From NCBI GenBank assembly GCA_016793115.1, contig JAEUIN010000273.1, positions 186,001 through 250,000 on the forward strand: a DNA stretch of 64,000 nt, read 5' to 3'. Each line of letters starts with the position of its first letter. The stretch's first letter is position 1. The position numbers were made by a program, and so were the translations under genes. The notes beneath the pieces were generated by a model. The model saw only the letters and a program-made list of their open reading frames with translations. It ran no database searches and was not told where the DNA came from. Positions 43,031 through 53,258 of this stretch are shown piece by piece. This DNA comes from Planctomycetaceae bacterium. Lineage in GTDB: Bacteria > Planctomycetota > Planctomycetia > Pirellulales > PNKZ01.

Positions 43031-43963
43031 ATGAACGAGCGACTCTGCTACTTCAACGGCCGCTTCCTACCTGAGCACGAGGCGAAGATTTCGATCTTCG
43101 ATTCCGCACTCCAGGTCGGCGATATGGCGTTTGAAGTGACCCGCACTTGCAACGGCCGGCCGTTTCGCCTGCGCGATCACCTTGATCGACTCTGGAACAG
43201 CTTGGCCGCGCTGCGAATCGAGCCGGGCGTGTCGAAAGAGGAATTGGAGTCGATCACTCACGACGTCTTAAAACACAATCGTCCGACGGAACCCGCCGAC
43301 GTCGATTGGACGATCTTACACGACGTCTCGCGCGGGCCCGCCTCGGCGTTCCGTTCGCACTTTTCGGCCGAGGAAATTCGGCCGACGGTGATCGTCGCCT
43401 GCTATCCGCTTGCCGAGAAGATGGCCTCGCTTGCGGCGACGTATGAGACCGGCATCGATTTGGTCGTGCCGGAACAACGCTCGCTACCGCACGAATTGTT
43501 GAGCGCCGGGATCAAATGTCGCAGCCGTGTTCACTATCAACTCGCCAATCTGCAGGCCGAGGCGAAGCGGCACGGTGCGACCGCGATTCTGCTCGATCCC
43601 GACGGATTCATCACGGAAGGAACGACCGGCAACGTATTCTTCGTTCGAGAGGGCAAGCTACTTACGCCGACCACTCGTAATATTCTGCCCGGCGTCACGC
43701 GACGCACGGTACTGGAACTCGCCGCCGCGCTCGGCCTCACCGCGCAAGAGGCCGACATCACGCTTGACGTCGCGATTGAGGCCGAAGAGGCCTTCGTCAC
43801 TTCGACCAGCATCGGCATCATTCATGCCCGTACGCTTGAAGGCCGGCCAATGGGCGACGGCGCCATCGGGCCGATCGCGCGGCGGCTGCGCGACGCGCTA
43901 ACGGCGGAAGTCGGCCTCGATTTCGCCGCGCAGGCGGCCGCCTATGCGGCGCGCCTGTGCTGA
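43031..43963 (+). CDS. Class IV PLP aminotransferase (branched-chain/D-amino-acid type)
   Basis: A 310-residue fold-type IV PLP enzyme. The N-terminal domain opens YFNGRFLPEHEAKISIFDSALQVGDMAFE, as in IlvE/Dat. The PLP-Lys region is GIKCRSRVHYQLANLQA, followed by AILLDPDGFITEGTTGNVFFV with the conserved Glu, and LTPTTRNILPGVTRRTVLELA. It could be a branched-chain aminotransferase, D-amino-acid aminotransferase or aminodeoxychorismate lyase; sequence alone does not settle this. A paralogue with the same KCRSRxHYxLA box is at 49.8 kb. Confidence 0.88.
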   Translation: MNERLCYFNGRFLPEHEAKISIFDSALQVGDMAFEVTRTCNGRPFRLRDHLDRLWNSLAALRIEPGVSKEELESITHDVLKHNRPTEPADVDWTILHDVSRGPASAFRSHFSAEEIRPTVIVACYPLAEKMASLAATYETGIDLVVPEQRSLPHELLSAGIKCRSRVHYQLANLQAEAKRHGATAILLDPDGFITEGTTGNVFFVREGKLLTPTTRNILPGVTRRTVLELAAALGLTAQEADITLDVAIEAEEAFVTSTSIGIIHARTLEGRPMGDGAIGPIARRLRDALTAEVGLDFAAQAAAYAARLC

Positions 43964-43990
43964 GAATTCAATCGTCCGCGAAGAAGCGCG

Positions 43991-44851
43991 CTACGCAGCG
44001 CCGTGCTTCTGGAACCAAGCCTGCAGACGCTGCCAGCCGTCGTCGGCGTCGGCCTTATTGTAGCTCGGACGGTAGTCGGCGTGAAAACCGTGTTGGGCGT
44101 CGGGGTAGACGTGAATCTCCGACGGCTTGTCGGCCTTGGCGATCGCTTCCTGCATCTGCTTGACGGCGTCGAGCGGAATGCCGGAATCCTGTCCGCCGTA
44201 GAGCCCGAGCACCGGCGCGTGGAGGTTCGCGGCGACGTCGACCGGATTTTTCGGATGCAAGTCGTCGGTCGGGCCGACGACGCGGCCGTACCATGCGACA
44301 CCTGCCTTGAGCTTCGGGTTGTGAGCCGAGTAGAGCCATGTGATGCGGCCGCCCCAGCAGAAACCGGTAATGCCGAGTTTCGAGACGTCGCCGTGCCCCG
44401 ACTTTTCGGCCCAGCCGACGGCGGCGTCGAGATCGCTCATGACTTGCGCGTCGGGCACTTTCGAGACGACCTCTTTAATGAGCTTGGGAATATCCGTCAT
44501 GCCGGAAACGTCGCCTTGGCGAGCATAAAGCTCGGGTGCGATCGCCAGGTAGCCTAGTTTCGCGAAGCGGCGGCAAATGTCTTTGATGTGCTCATGCACG
44601 CCGAAGATTTCCTGCACGACGAGCACCGTGGGAAACGCGCCGTCTTTCGCGGGGCGAGCCATATAAGCGGGAATCTCACCGTCGCTTACCGGAATCTTCA
44701 CCTCGCCGGCTTCCAGACCTGCGGTGTCGGTCGTGATCGTCGCCGCAGCGACGGGACGCACAGCCGCGGCAAAGCCGGCCGCGAGACTTGTGACGACGAA
44801 CCCGCGACGGCTGAAATCGAACGGCGACGACGGGCGAATCTCTTCGTGCAT
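43991..44851 (-). CDS. Dienelactone hydrolase-family protein with Tat signal
   Basis: A 286-residue alpha/beta hydrolase. The Tat signal is [25 protein letters not shown]. The dienelactone-hydrolase triad is visible: nucleophile Cys in ITGFCWGGR, Asp in YGGQDSGIP and His in [33 protein letters not shown] is the usual opening. Family members hydrolyse dienelactones, but exported forms probably act on other lactones or esters. It is convergent with the aminotransferase gene; its start is about 170 bases from the groEL terminator. Confidence 0.9.
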   Translation of the reverse strand: MHEEIRPSSPFDFSRRGFVVTSLAAGFAAAVRPVAAATITTDTAGLEAGEVKIPVSDGEIPAYMARPAKDGAFPTVLVVQEIFGVHEHIKDICRRFAKLGYLAIAPELYARQGDVSGMTDIPKLIKEVVSKVPDAQVMSDLDAAVGWAEKSGHGDVSKLGITGFCWGGRITWLYSAHNPKLKAGVAWYGRVVGPTDDLHPKNPVDVAANLHAPVLGLYGGQDSGIPLDAVKQMQEAIAKADKPSEIHVYPDAQHGFHADYRPSYNKADADDGWQRLQAWFQKHGAA

Positions 44852-45021
44852 GTCAAACTCCGTGAGCGAGATCGAAACGAACGCGCGACGCGGCGCATTT
44901 TAAGCGCCCGGCGAAGCCCGTCCAACAATCAGCGGTTTATGAGTTCGTGAAACTCGCCGCGGAGGGACCGGTCTCATCCGCGGTTGCCGTGACTCCCGAG
45001 TAACAATAATGCGCCGCGCGT

Positions 45022-45057
45022 AAAAAAAGAGCGGCGAGCCTCACGACCCGCCGCTCT
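45022..45057 (-). terminator. Rho-independent terminator of groESL
   Basis: On the minus strand AGAGCGGCG and CGCCGCTCT form a perfect 9-bp stem with a 12-base loop, followed by seven T residues. It lies about 50 bases after the groEL stop. Confidence 0.9.
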
Positions 45058-45105
45058 TCAGTTCTTTCCGACTCGCTGCTATCGACTGGCAACTAGCAAC
45101 ATCGA

Positions 45106-46740
<1,635 letters not shown>

Positions 46741-46818
46741 CTAAATGCGGATGGAAAAAATGTTCGGTGTTCGAAATTGATCGGCCGCCGACGAAGGCCG
46801 GCGACCGACGGGGCGTCG

Positions 46819-47148
46819 TTACTCGATGACGGCGAGGATGTCGTCTTCGCGCATCAGCAACAACTCTTGATCGCCGACTTTGAACTCGTCTCCGGCGTAG
46901 GAGCTGAACAACACGCGGTCGCCGATCTTCACTTGCAACGGCTTACGCGTTCCATCCTTGGAGAGCTTGCCGTCGCCCACGGCTTTGACCGTGCCGCGAG
47001 CAGGCTTGTCCTTCGCCGAATCGGGGAGCACAATCCCGCCGGCCGTCTTGCTTTCCGACGACTCCCGTTCGATCACGACGCGATCACCGAGCGGTTGCAA
47101 CGTCGTCTTGCCGGACTTCGCCTTCTTGTCTTTGGTGGCCGTGCTCAT
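46819..47148 (-). CDS. groES: Co-chaperonin GroES (Hsp10)
   Basis: A 109-residue GroES: LQPLGDRVVIERE, then the mobile loop ESSESKTAGGIVLPDSAKDKP and the roof/end VGDQELLLMREDDILAVIE. It has about 14 extra Lys/Ser/Thr residues at the N-terminus (MSTATKDKKAKSGKTT) compared with the E. coli protein of 97. ATG 47148 is used; GGAGG lies 11 bases upstream. First gene of the groESL operon. I see no CIRCE element upstream. Confidence 0.96.
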   Translation of the reverse strand: MSTATKDKKAKSGKTTLQPLGDRVVIERESSESKTAGGIVLPDSAKDKPARGTVKAVGDGKLSKDGTRKPLQVKIGDRVLFSSYAGDEFKVGDQELLLMREDDILAVIE

Positions 47149-47629
47149 CTCTCGTAAAACCTCCGAATATGCGAAAACAGCGGATGTGGGGAATGCGGCG
47201 GTGGAGCGCCGGGGGCGGCCTTCGCTCAACGCTTGGCCGTCTGAGCCTGCCAAACAGGCGCAGCCCGGGCGCAGGTGCGAGCCTGTAATGCAACGGGCGC
47301 GCCAAGCGGCGACTCTTCAATCGCAAGCACTTGACAGAGTTCAGCTTACATCGCCACACGACGTCTCTTGGTCCATACTGCTCACCTGCCATCGAAGTCT
47401 CTTTCGCGAAAAACAGCGGTGGCGCTGCCAATATGGCAGCAAGGTTGAGCGAACTACGAAGTGTTACTGACGGGTAGGCATTTAATCCCGAAAATCACGA
47501 GTCGAAAGCTTGCTGCAAGTAGACGCGCGTGATTCGTTGCGTGGGGCGAATTGCCCCCCTATGCTGCGTAGCATGCGGCCGGCAGCACTCTTGTTACTCG
47601 CTCTCCAATCGCCACGTGAGACCTTAAAG
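47149..47629. other. Divergent intergenic region groES / secreted unknown gene
   Basis: About 480 bases without a credible gene. It should hold the groESL promoter (minus) and the promoter for the gene at 47630 (plus). It contains a 17-base perfect inverted repeat and a TTTCGCGAAA palindrome at 47402-47411. No CIRCE-type TTAGCACTC-N9-GAGTGCTAA is present. Confidence 0.6.
47424..47440. promoter_or_regulatory. Perfect inverted repeat GCTGCCA-ATA-TGGCAGC
   Basis: Seven-base arms around ATA, a shape expected of a dimeric repressor/activator operator. It sits about 275 bases from groES and 190 from the divergent gene. A regulatory role is inferred from symmetry and place only. Confidence 0.4.
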
Positions 47630-49486
47630 ATGATCTCTCGATCCAGCAATTTCCTTTACGTCACGGCCCTCGTCCTATCAGCTCACTTCGGGGTGAGCGG
47701 TTCGATGGTCCCCGCACAGGCGCAAGCTCTGCCGCATTCGTTGGTCGCGTTGGCCCCGGCGACCGGCGACATACCGATCGACCTTAAAGTCGACGTGCTT
47801 AAGGTCGTTCCCGACGATGCGTTGGGCGTCGCGCTACTATCCGATTTCGATCAAACTCGTGACACGGTCGAGGCGGTTCTCCGCAAGCTCAAGATCCCCT
47901 TCGATACCTCGCGTGAATATGCCGACTTCAACGACTTCCTGGAACGGCTCGAGGGCTGGGACTTCAAAAGCACGCATGCCTTCGCCCTCGTCGGCGATCC
48001 GAAACGACCGCATCCGTTGATCTTTATTCCCGTCACGGACTACGCGAAATTCGCCAAGAGCCTTGAGGCCGAAACGACCGACGGCTCGCCGACCAAAGTG
48101 TCGACATTCGGCGAAGACTCCTTAATGGCCGAAAAAGCCGGCTTCGCCGTTTTCACCGAGCCGAGCGCGGGCGTCGAATACCTGCAATCGGTCGTCGATT
48201 CGAAGAGTTCGATCGCCGCGTCGTGCGAGCCGATTCGAGGCTGGCTGGCCAAGCAGCAGATCGCGGGCGTTGTGTTGTCGCCGTCGATTCAACTGGCCTG
48301 CGATGAAATGCTTAAGGGCCTGAAGGAATTGGAAACCGAATTGGAGCGGGCAAAAGACGACGACGAAAAGGCAAAGTTCGTTCCGATCGGGCAACTGGCT
48401 CGCGGAGTCGGCGTCTCGATTGTCGAGGCGGCCAAGCGCGAATTGACGCACCTGACGATCGGCGCACGCGTGAATGAGAAAACCGGCCTGGCATTTAACG
48501 GCCAAGCTTATTTCAAACCAGGCGGAAAGTTTTCCGAATTTGTAAAGGCGAGTGCGCCGTTGCCAGCGGATTGCCTCCGCAATTTACCCGACGAGCAGTA
48601 TGTCGCCGCGGGGGCCTACAAATACCCGCGCGAGAGCGTAAAAGCCTTTTCAGACTTCATGGAGAAAGTTCTCGACGAAGCGACGAAGTTGGAGGACTTA
48701 CCGTTTGACGCGGCGAAGCTCAAAGAGACGTTCGCGGAAGGGCGGAAGATGGTCGAACAGTTGGAGTTTATCGCGCAATCGCAAAGCGTGGCCGGCGCCA
48801 ATATGTACGACGGCGTTTTCGCCGTTTACCACGTCGACGATTCCGCTCTCTTTCTGCAGCGCAACAAAGCTGGAATGAAGAGCCTACTTGCGGCACTTGA
48901 GAAATTCAAAGATCAACTGACGGGCGTCAAGATCGGGGAGAAGAAGATCGGTGAGATCGAAGCGACGACAATGTCGATCGACCTCATCGACGTCATGAAA
49001 AAGTTCGGCGCCAAGGAAGACGCTCAACAAGAAATGGTCATGAAGAGCATGTTCGGCGGCGACGGAACGTTTACGTTTTACCTGGCCGCGGCGACGAAGG
49101 ATAAAGTCGTCATGTCATATAGCGAGTCGGGTCTAAAGCTGGTCTACGACGCCGCGAAGTCGGACGCTCCAGGACTTGCCGATGACGTGATGATCAAGAA
49201 GACCGCCGCTCTCCTACCTAGCGACGTGATGATGGCCGGCTACTTCGACATCGGCGGTTATCTGGAATTGATCAAGAAAGTCATGAACACGATGATGGCC
49301 GCGCAGGGGCAGGGCGCGTTCCCGATTCCGATTCCTCCGTTCCCGTCGTCGCCGCCGATCGGCTATACGTTCAAGGCGGCAAGCAACACCGCCTCGCTAG
49401 ATCTCGTCGTACCGATGGAACTCATGGAAAACACGCGCGACTACGTCATGCAAATGCAGGCGCTGATCGGCGCGTTCGCACGCTAA
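47630..49486 (+). CDS. Secreted planctomycete-type unknown protein
   Basis: A 618-residue exported protein with signal peptide (FLYVTALVLSAHFGVSGSMVPAQAQA). After it comes VVPDDALGVALLSDFDQTRD, then long alternating helix/strand segments that resemble DUF3352-type planctomycete proteins (a protein-level impression only), with a Lys/Glu-rich helix KELETELERAKDDDEKAKF near residue 230. The C-terminal part carries DVMMAGYFDIGGYLELIKKVMNTM and a Pro-rich loop. No catalytic motif. ATG 47630 is chosen because it opens the signal peptide. Confidence 0.78.
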   Translation: MISRSSNFLYVTALVLSAHFGVSGSMVPAQAQALPHSLVALAPATGDIPIDLKVDVLKVVPDDALGVALLSDFDQTRDTVEAVLRKLKIPFDTSREYADFNDFLERLEGWDFKSTHAFALVGDPKRPHPLIFIPVTDYAKFAKSLEAETTDGSPTKVSTFGEDSLMAEKAGFAVFTEPSAGVEYLQSVVDSKSSIAASCEPIRGWLAKQQIAGVVLSPSIQLACDEMLKGLKELETELERAKDDDEKAKFVPIGQLARGVGVSIVEAAKRELTHLTIGARVNEKTGLAFNGQAYFKPGGKFSEFVKASAPLPADCLRNLPDEQYVAAGAYKYPRESVKAFSDFMEKVLDEATKLEDLPFDAAKLKETFAEGRKMVEQLEFIAQSQSVAGANMYDGVFAVYHVDDSALFLQRNKAGMKSLLAALEKFKDQLTGVKIGEKKIGEIEATTMSIDLIDVMKKFGAKEDAQQEMVMKSMFGGDGTFTFYLAAATKDKVVMSYSESGLKLVYDAAKSDAPGLADDVMIKKTAALLPSDVMMAGYFDIGGYLELIKKVMNTMMAAQGQGAFPIPIPPFPSSPPIGYTFKAASNTASLDLVVPMELMENTRDYVMQMQALIGAFAR

Positions 49487-49610
49487 GCAATGCGCCGGAA
49501 GCCTCGAATTGAGGATGAAGAAGAGGCGAAAAGTCTTCCGCCGTCGAACTGCGGCAGCGGCTTCGAACTTCAGCATTTTTCGCCCGGAATTTCCCCTTAA
49601 AGGCTCGGCG

Positions 49611-49645
49611 TGACTTGGCCGATGATCATAGTCGTCGGCAAGTCA
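49611..49645 (+). ncRNA. Hairpin immediately 5' of the tRNA-Cys gene
   Basis: TGACTTG (49611-49617) pairs with CAAGTCA (49639-49645) and CCGA (49619-49622) with TCGG (49635-49638), giving 11 pairs with one bulged G and a 12-base loop that includes TGATCA. It ends one base before the mature tRNA 5' end, so it may be a structured leader, processing signal or part of a larger RNA. Confidence 0.5.
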
Positions 49646-49646
49646 T

Positions 49647-49717
49647 GAGGATGGAGCCAGACGGCCAGGCACCCGGCTGCAACCCGGTTGAAGTGGGTTC
49701 GACTCCCACCGTCCTCT
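49647..49717 (+). tRNA. Non-canonical tRNA-Cys (anticodon GCA)
   Basis: A 71-base cloverleaf with anticodon GCA at 49679-49681 in the loop CTGCAAC. The acceptor GAGGATG pairs with CGTCCTC (one T-G pair). The T-loop TTCGACT is canonical and the D-arm is GCC/GGC with GG in the loop. Departures from the norm: position 8 is G rather than T, position 14 is not A, and the anticodon stem has one terminal C-T mismatch. G8 can instead pair with C65, giving an 8-bp acceptor and a 4-bp T-stem (8/4 form). Minor cysteine tRNAs with such 8/4 shapes have been reported in bacteria. The discriminator is T; CCA is not encoded. Confidence 0.75.
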
Positions 49718-49736
49718 CTTCGCGGATCTCGTTGGA

Positions 49737-49781
49737 CCCCCGACGTCGGGCGATAAACTCGACGTCGGGGGTTTCTCATTT
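49737..49781 (+). terminator. Strong terminator downstream of the tRNA-Cys gene
   Basis: CCCCCGACGTCG (49737-49748) and CGACGTCGGGGG (49760-49771) form a perfect 12-bp stem with an 11-base loop, followed by TTTCTCATTT. It lies 20 bases after the tRNA, showing that the RNA is a stand-alone transcript ending here. Confidence 0.85.
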
Positions 49782-49834
49782 CGTCACGTCTTACGGCGAC
49801 TTATCCGCTTAGGCGTCACTGCGTTCGACCTGCG

Positions 49835-50764
49835 TTACACGCGAGCGGCAAACCGGCGCGCTTGTGCGGCGATGTCGATGCCGACCTCTTCGCTCCACGC
49901 GGCGAGCAGTTTGCGGTAAGTCGGCCCCGGCTTCCCGTCGCCGATCGGCAAGTCATCGAGCGCCACGACCGGCAACACGCAGAACGGCGTGCTCGTCAGC
50001 ATCAACTCAACGAACTCATCGGCCAATTTCGCCGGCTGCGATTGGCCGGAGGAAAACTCTCGCATCGCTAGGACTTGGTACGCCAGTTCGTGCAGCGTCG
50101 CTTGGCTGATGCCCGGCAAGATGCCCTCTCGCAGCGGCGTCCAGAGCGTCCCAAACTTCGTGAGCCCGACTACGTTTGCCGTCGACGTCTCGTTGACGTA
50201 GCCGCGCTCGTCAAGCAGAAGGGCTCGCGTGCCCGGAATGCGCCGACTTACTTCTTGATCGGCCAGATAATAGTGCATGCGGCTGCGGCATTTCATTTCG
50301 CGCGGCCACGATTCGGCGGGAACCTGGCGGACCTTGCTCGTCGCCAACCGCTCGCCTCCGTCGTACTTTTGGGCCCAGTTGCGAAACGGCAAGGGATACG
50401 TGCTCATACCGATCGTGGCGCGCCGCGGTACATTCGGCGGCGCAAAGGTGCCATAAGGTCCCGGTGTCACGAAGAGCGACAATCCGAGATCGTCGGCCGG
50501 ATCGAGCAGCTTATGATTCGCCGCGACGAGTTCTTCAGCCCAAGCGGCGAATTCTTCGACGGTGCAGCCTGGGTCGATCGCGGCGATCTCCAGTCCGCGA
50601 CGTAGTCGCGAAAGGTGCTCGGTCAGCTTGAAGAGCCGGCCGCCGAACGTGCGCAGTTGTTCGCTCACCGTCGCGCCGAGCACGAAGCCGGCGTCGTACG
50701 CCGGTATCGTCAACTCGTCCGCCGGAATCATTCGTCCGTTCAAAAATGCCCAAGACTTTCGCAT
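49835..50764 (-). CDS. Class IV PLP aminotransferase (second copy)
   Basis: A 309-residue fold-type IV PLP enzyme related to the one at 43.0 kb: AFLNGRMIPADELTIPAYDAGFVLGATVSE at the N-terminus, Lys box EMKCRSRMHYYLADQEV, and RALLLDERGYVNETSTANVV. The Glu-x-x-x-x-N end (NETSTANV in place of TEGxxxN) differs from standard branched-chain enzymes, so D-amino-acid aminotransferase or aminodeoxychorismate lyase activity is possible. ATG 50764 is preferred over TTG 50797. It is divergent from the Gfo/Idh gene, with only 66 bases between the starts. Confidence 0.87.
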   Translation of the reverse strand: MRKSWAFLNGRMIPADELTIPAYDAGFVLGATVSEQLRTFGGRLFKLTEHLSRLRRGLEIAAIDPGCTVEEFAAWAEELVAANHKLLDPADDLGLSLFVTPGPYGTFAPPNVPRRATIGMSTYPLPFRNWAQKYDGGERLATSKVRQVPAESWPREMKCRSRMHYYLADQEVSRRIPGTRALLLDERGYVNETSTANVVGLTKFGTLWTPLREGILPGISQATLHELAYQVLAMREFSSGQSQPAKLADEFVELMLTSTPFCVLPVVALDDLPIGDGKPGPTYRKLLAAWSEEVGIDIAAQARRFAARV

Positions 50765-50830
50765 CGTGCTATTATGCTCCGGCGCGGCCGCGATCAAAAA
50801 CTAAAAACCAATAACCGAAAACTCTGCTTT

Positions 50831-51796
50831 ATGTCGCAACGTCTTCGCATCGGCATCCTCGGCTGTGCCCGCATCGTTCGCCGTTCGATCGCCGGCGCGT
50901 TGAAGAATCACCCGTCGGCGACATGGCACGGCCTCGCCGGACGCGACGCCGCGACGGCGGCCGCTTGGGCGCACGAATTCGGGGTGCCCAAGCACTACGG
51001 TTCCTACGAAGCCCTGGTCAGCGATCCCGAGATTGACGCCGTTTATCTGCCGCTCCCCAACGAGTTGCATCGACCTTGGGCGCTGGCGGCGGCGGCCGCC
51101 GGCAAACATGTGCTGTGCGAAAAACCGTTGGCGCTCGACGTCGCCGACGCCGAATGCATCGTCGAGGGCTGCCGCGCCGCAGGCGTCGTCATGATGGAAG
51201 CCTTCATGTGGCGGCACCATCCGCGCGTCGCCTTAGCGCGGCATATGATCGCCGACGGCAAGCTCGGAGCGCTACGCTTTGTAAAGATGGACTTTTCGTT
51301 CCCGATCGATTTAGGCGACTGGCGCCTCGACGCCGCTCGCGGCGGAGGAGCGCTCTACGACCTCGGCTGCTACGGAATTAACATCTCGCGGCTCTTCACC
51401 GGCGCGGAGCCGTCGGAGGTGCACGCGCGAGCCCGATACCGCTCCCCCGGCGTCGACATGTCGCTCGGCATGCAACTCACGTTTCCCGACGGCGTGCAGG
51501 CCCTGCTCGATGCGAGCTTCGAATGCCCGAACCGCAACCGCTTCGAATTGATCGGCACGCAGGGAATGCTCGAATTTCTCGAAGGCGTGCTCCCACAACT
51601 GGAATCGACGATTCACTACAAGACCGATTCCGGAACCGAGGTCATTCGCATTCCGGCCGCGGATCAATACGCGGAAATGATCTCCTGTTTCGTCCGCTCG
51701 GTCGCGGCGGGCCGACTTGAAACGCCGGCCGAAGACGGGTTGGCAAACATGCGCGTCGTCCAACAAGTACGCGATGCGGCGCTCGCCGAGGTCTAG
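50831..51796 (+). CDS. Gfo/Idh/MocA-family oxidoreductase (cytoplasmic)
   Basis: A 321-residue NAD(P)-dependent dehydrogenase without export signal. The Rossmann loop is IGILGCARIVRRSIAGAL, the catalytic/NAD motif VLCEKPLALD, and MMEAFMWRHHPRV is typical of the sugar/dihydrodiol dehydrogenase subgroup. Substrate is unknown, probably a sugar or its derivative. It differs from the Tat-exported paralogue at 20.3 kb in length and motifs. Confidence 0.92.
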   Translation: MSQRLRIGILGCARIVRRSIAGALKNHPSATWHGLAGRDAATAAAWAHEFGVPKHYGSYEALVSDPEIDAVYLPLPNELHRPWALAAAAAGKHVLCEKPLALDVADAECIVEGCRAAGVVMMEAFMWRHHPRVALARHMIADGKLGALRFVKMDFSFPIDLGDWRLDAARGGGALYDLGCYGINISRLFTGAEPSEVHARARYRSPGVDMSLGMQLTFPDGVQALLDASFECPNRNRFELIGTQGMLEFLEGVLPQLESTIHYKTDSGTEVIRIPAADQYAEMISCFVRSVAAGRLETPAEDGLANMRVVQQVRDAALAEV

Positions 51797-51836
51797 CAGG
51801 ACTTTGCCGCCGAGGCACGGAGGATTTCACTTTCCT

Positions 51837-51866
51837 TCCGTGTTCACCGCGCGTCCGCGGTGAATC
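51837..51866. repeat. Intergenic repeat, copy 2
   Basis: TCCGTGTTCACCGCGCG and its continuation match copy 1 at 42990-43019 at about 25 of 30 positions. A related fragment, GAGGCACGGAGG, lies just upstream at 51812-51823. It sits in the gap between the Gfo/Idh gene and lysA, which are convergent. Confidence 0.5.
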
Positions 51867-51875
51867 CAGAGCCGT

Positions 51876-53159
51876 CTACACCGGAATTACTTCGCCGCGA
51901 ATCAGATCGTCGGGAGTTTGGCGCGCGCGGATCAAGTGGGCTTGGCCGTTGCGGAGCAACACTTCCGCCGCATACGGCTTGCTGTTGTAGTTCGATCCCA
52001 TCGCAAAACCATACGCTCCGGCACACTCAATGACGAGCAATTCGCCGACTTGGGCCGTCGGCAGCGAGCGAGTGCAAACGTAGCCCCCTTCGGCTTGCGT
52101 GAAGATGTCGCCCGATTCGCAAAGCGGTCCGCCGACGATCACGTCGGCCTTTGGACGCTCGTCAACCGCAATGGTTCCCACCTCGTCCAACGGCCCGGGC
52201 ACGATCGACATCGGATGGTGCGATCCGTAGAGAATCGGTCGGGCCAAGTTGTTGAAGCCGGCGTCGAGCAAGTAGAAGGTGTTCTTGCCCATTTTCTTAA
52301 TGGCCCGAATCTCGGCGACGAGGTAGCCGCTTTCCGCGACCAGATACCGGCCTGGTTCGAGTTCCAACGCGAGCTTGTGGCCGAACTGCGCTTCGAGTCG
52401 CTTGCGCGAAGCATCCCACAGCTTGTAGTAGGCGGCAACGTCGACATACGTGTCGCCTTCCTGGTAGATCGTCGGCAGACCACCGCCGGCCGAGATCGTC
52501 GTTAGAGTGCGTCCGACGTCAGCGGCCAGCTTTTCCATCGCGCCGCAGACTTGCGAGAGATGCTCCATATCGGTGCCCGAGCCGATGTGCAAATGCAACC
52601 CGGTGACGCTCAGTCCGTGGCGATCGGCGATGCGGAGGCAATCGTCGAGTTGTTCGTGCCAGATGCCGTGCTTCGACTGTTCGCCGCCGGTGTTCGTCTT
52701 TTGGCTGTGGCCATGGCCAAAACCGGGATTGATACGGAGAGTGACGTTCGCTCCCGGCTTGCGCGCACCGTACTGTTCAAGCATGTCGGGCGAGCCGCAG
52801 TTCACGTGAATGTCGTGCTTCAATACCATTTCGAGCGCATCGCGGTCGAAGATATCCGCCGTATAGACGATCGGGTGCGGCGCCCCCGCGGCGGCGTGCG
52901 GCTGAAAACCGGCTTTAAGCGCGCGATGGATTTCGCCGGCGCTGACCGCATCGACGACGACCCCCTTGCGGCGCATCAAATCCAAGATCGCAATGTTGGA
53001 GCACGCTTTTTGCGCATAGCGCACGACATCGAACGCCTTTAAATCGTCAATCTTCCTCTCGATCGTCGCGGCGTCGTAAACGAACGTAGGCGTGCCGAAG
53101 CGACGGGCGACGTTGCGGAGCGAAACTCCGGCGATCTCGGAGCGCAGAGCGGGAAACAT
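51876..53159 (-). CDS. lysA: Diaminopimelate decarboxylase
   Basis: A 427-residue fold-type III PLP enzyme that decarboxylates meso-diaminopimelate to lysine. The PLP Lys51 lies in VRYAQKACSN; other motifs are SAGEIHRALKAGF, LHIGSGTDMEHLSQV (typically HIGSQ in this position), ISAGGGLPTIY and the phosphate-binding GGPLCESGD with the active Cys. Length is normal. It stands alone rather than with dapF or other lysine genes. Start ATG 53159; a lysine-sensing riboswitch is not visible in the 99 bases upstream. Confidence 0.95.
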   Translation of the reverse strand: MFPALRSEIAGVSLRNVARRFGTPTFVYDAATIERKIDDLKAFDVVRYAQKACSNIAILDLMRRKGVVVDAVSAGEIHRALKAGFQPHAAAGAPHPIVYTADIFDRDALEMVLKHDIHVNCGSPDMLEQYGARKPGANVTLRINPGFGHGHSQKTNTGGEQSKHGIWHEQLDDCLRIADRHGLSVTGLHLHIGSGTDMEHLSQVCGAMEKLAADVGRTLTTISAGGGLPTIYQEGDTYVDVAAYYKLWDASRKRLEAQFGHKLALELEPGRYLVAESGYLVAEIRAIKKMGKNTFYLLDAGFNNLARPILYGSHHPMSIVPGPLDEVGTIAVDERPKADVIVGGPLCESGDIFTQAEGGYVCTRSLPTAQVGELLVIECAGAYGFAMGSNYNSKPYAAEVLLRNGQAHLIRARQTPDDLIRGEVIPV

Positions 53160-53258
53160 GACGTGAGTCGAACTCTCAATTGGTGAACAAACGACGGAAA
53201 ACAGACCTTGGAGCCTATCGCGCAGATTGCGGGCCGGAAAGGGGCCGCCTGCCCACGA

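Noticed and set aside
47320-47360. CIRCE element upstream of groES (GCACTTGACAGAGTTC)
   Set aside because: Only a few bases of the TTAGCACTC/GAGTGCTAA arms match and they are not symmetric at N9 spacing.
47434-47449. Sigma-54-like TGGCAG-N5-TTGAG overlapping the inverted repeat
   Set aside because: The -12 half lacks GC and the distance to the next start is about 180 bases; the match is explained by the inverted repeat arm.
53160-53258. Lysine riboswitch upstream of lysA
   Set aside because: The gap is under 100 bases, too short for the lysine aptamer, and no paired elements fit.
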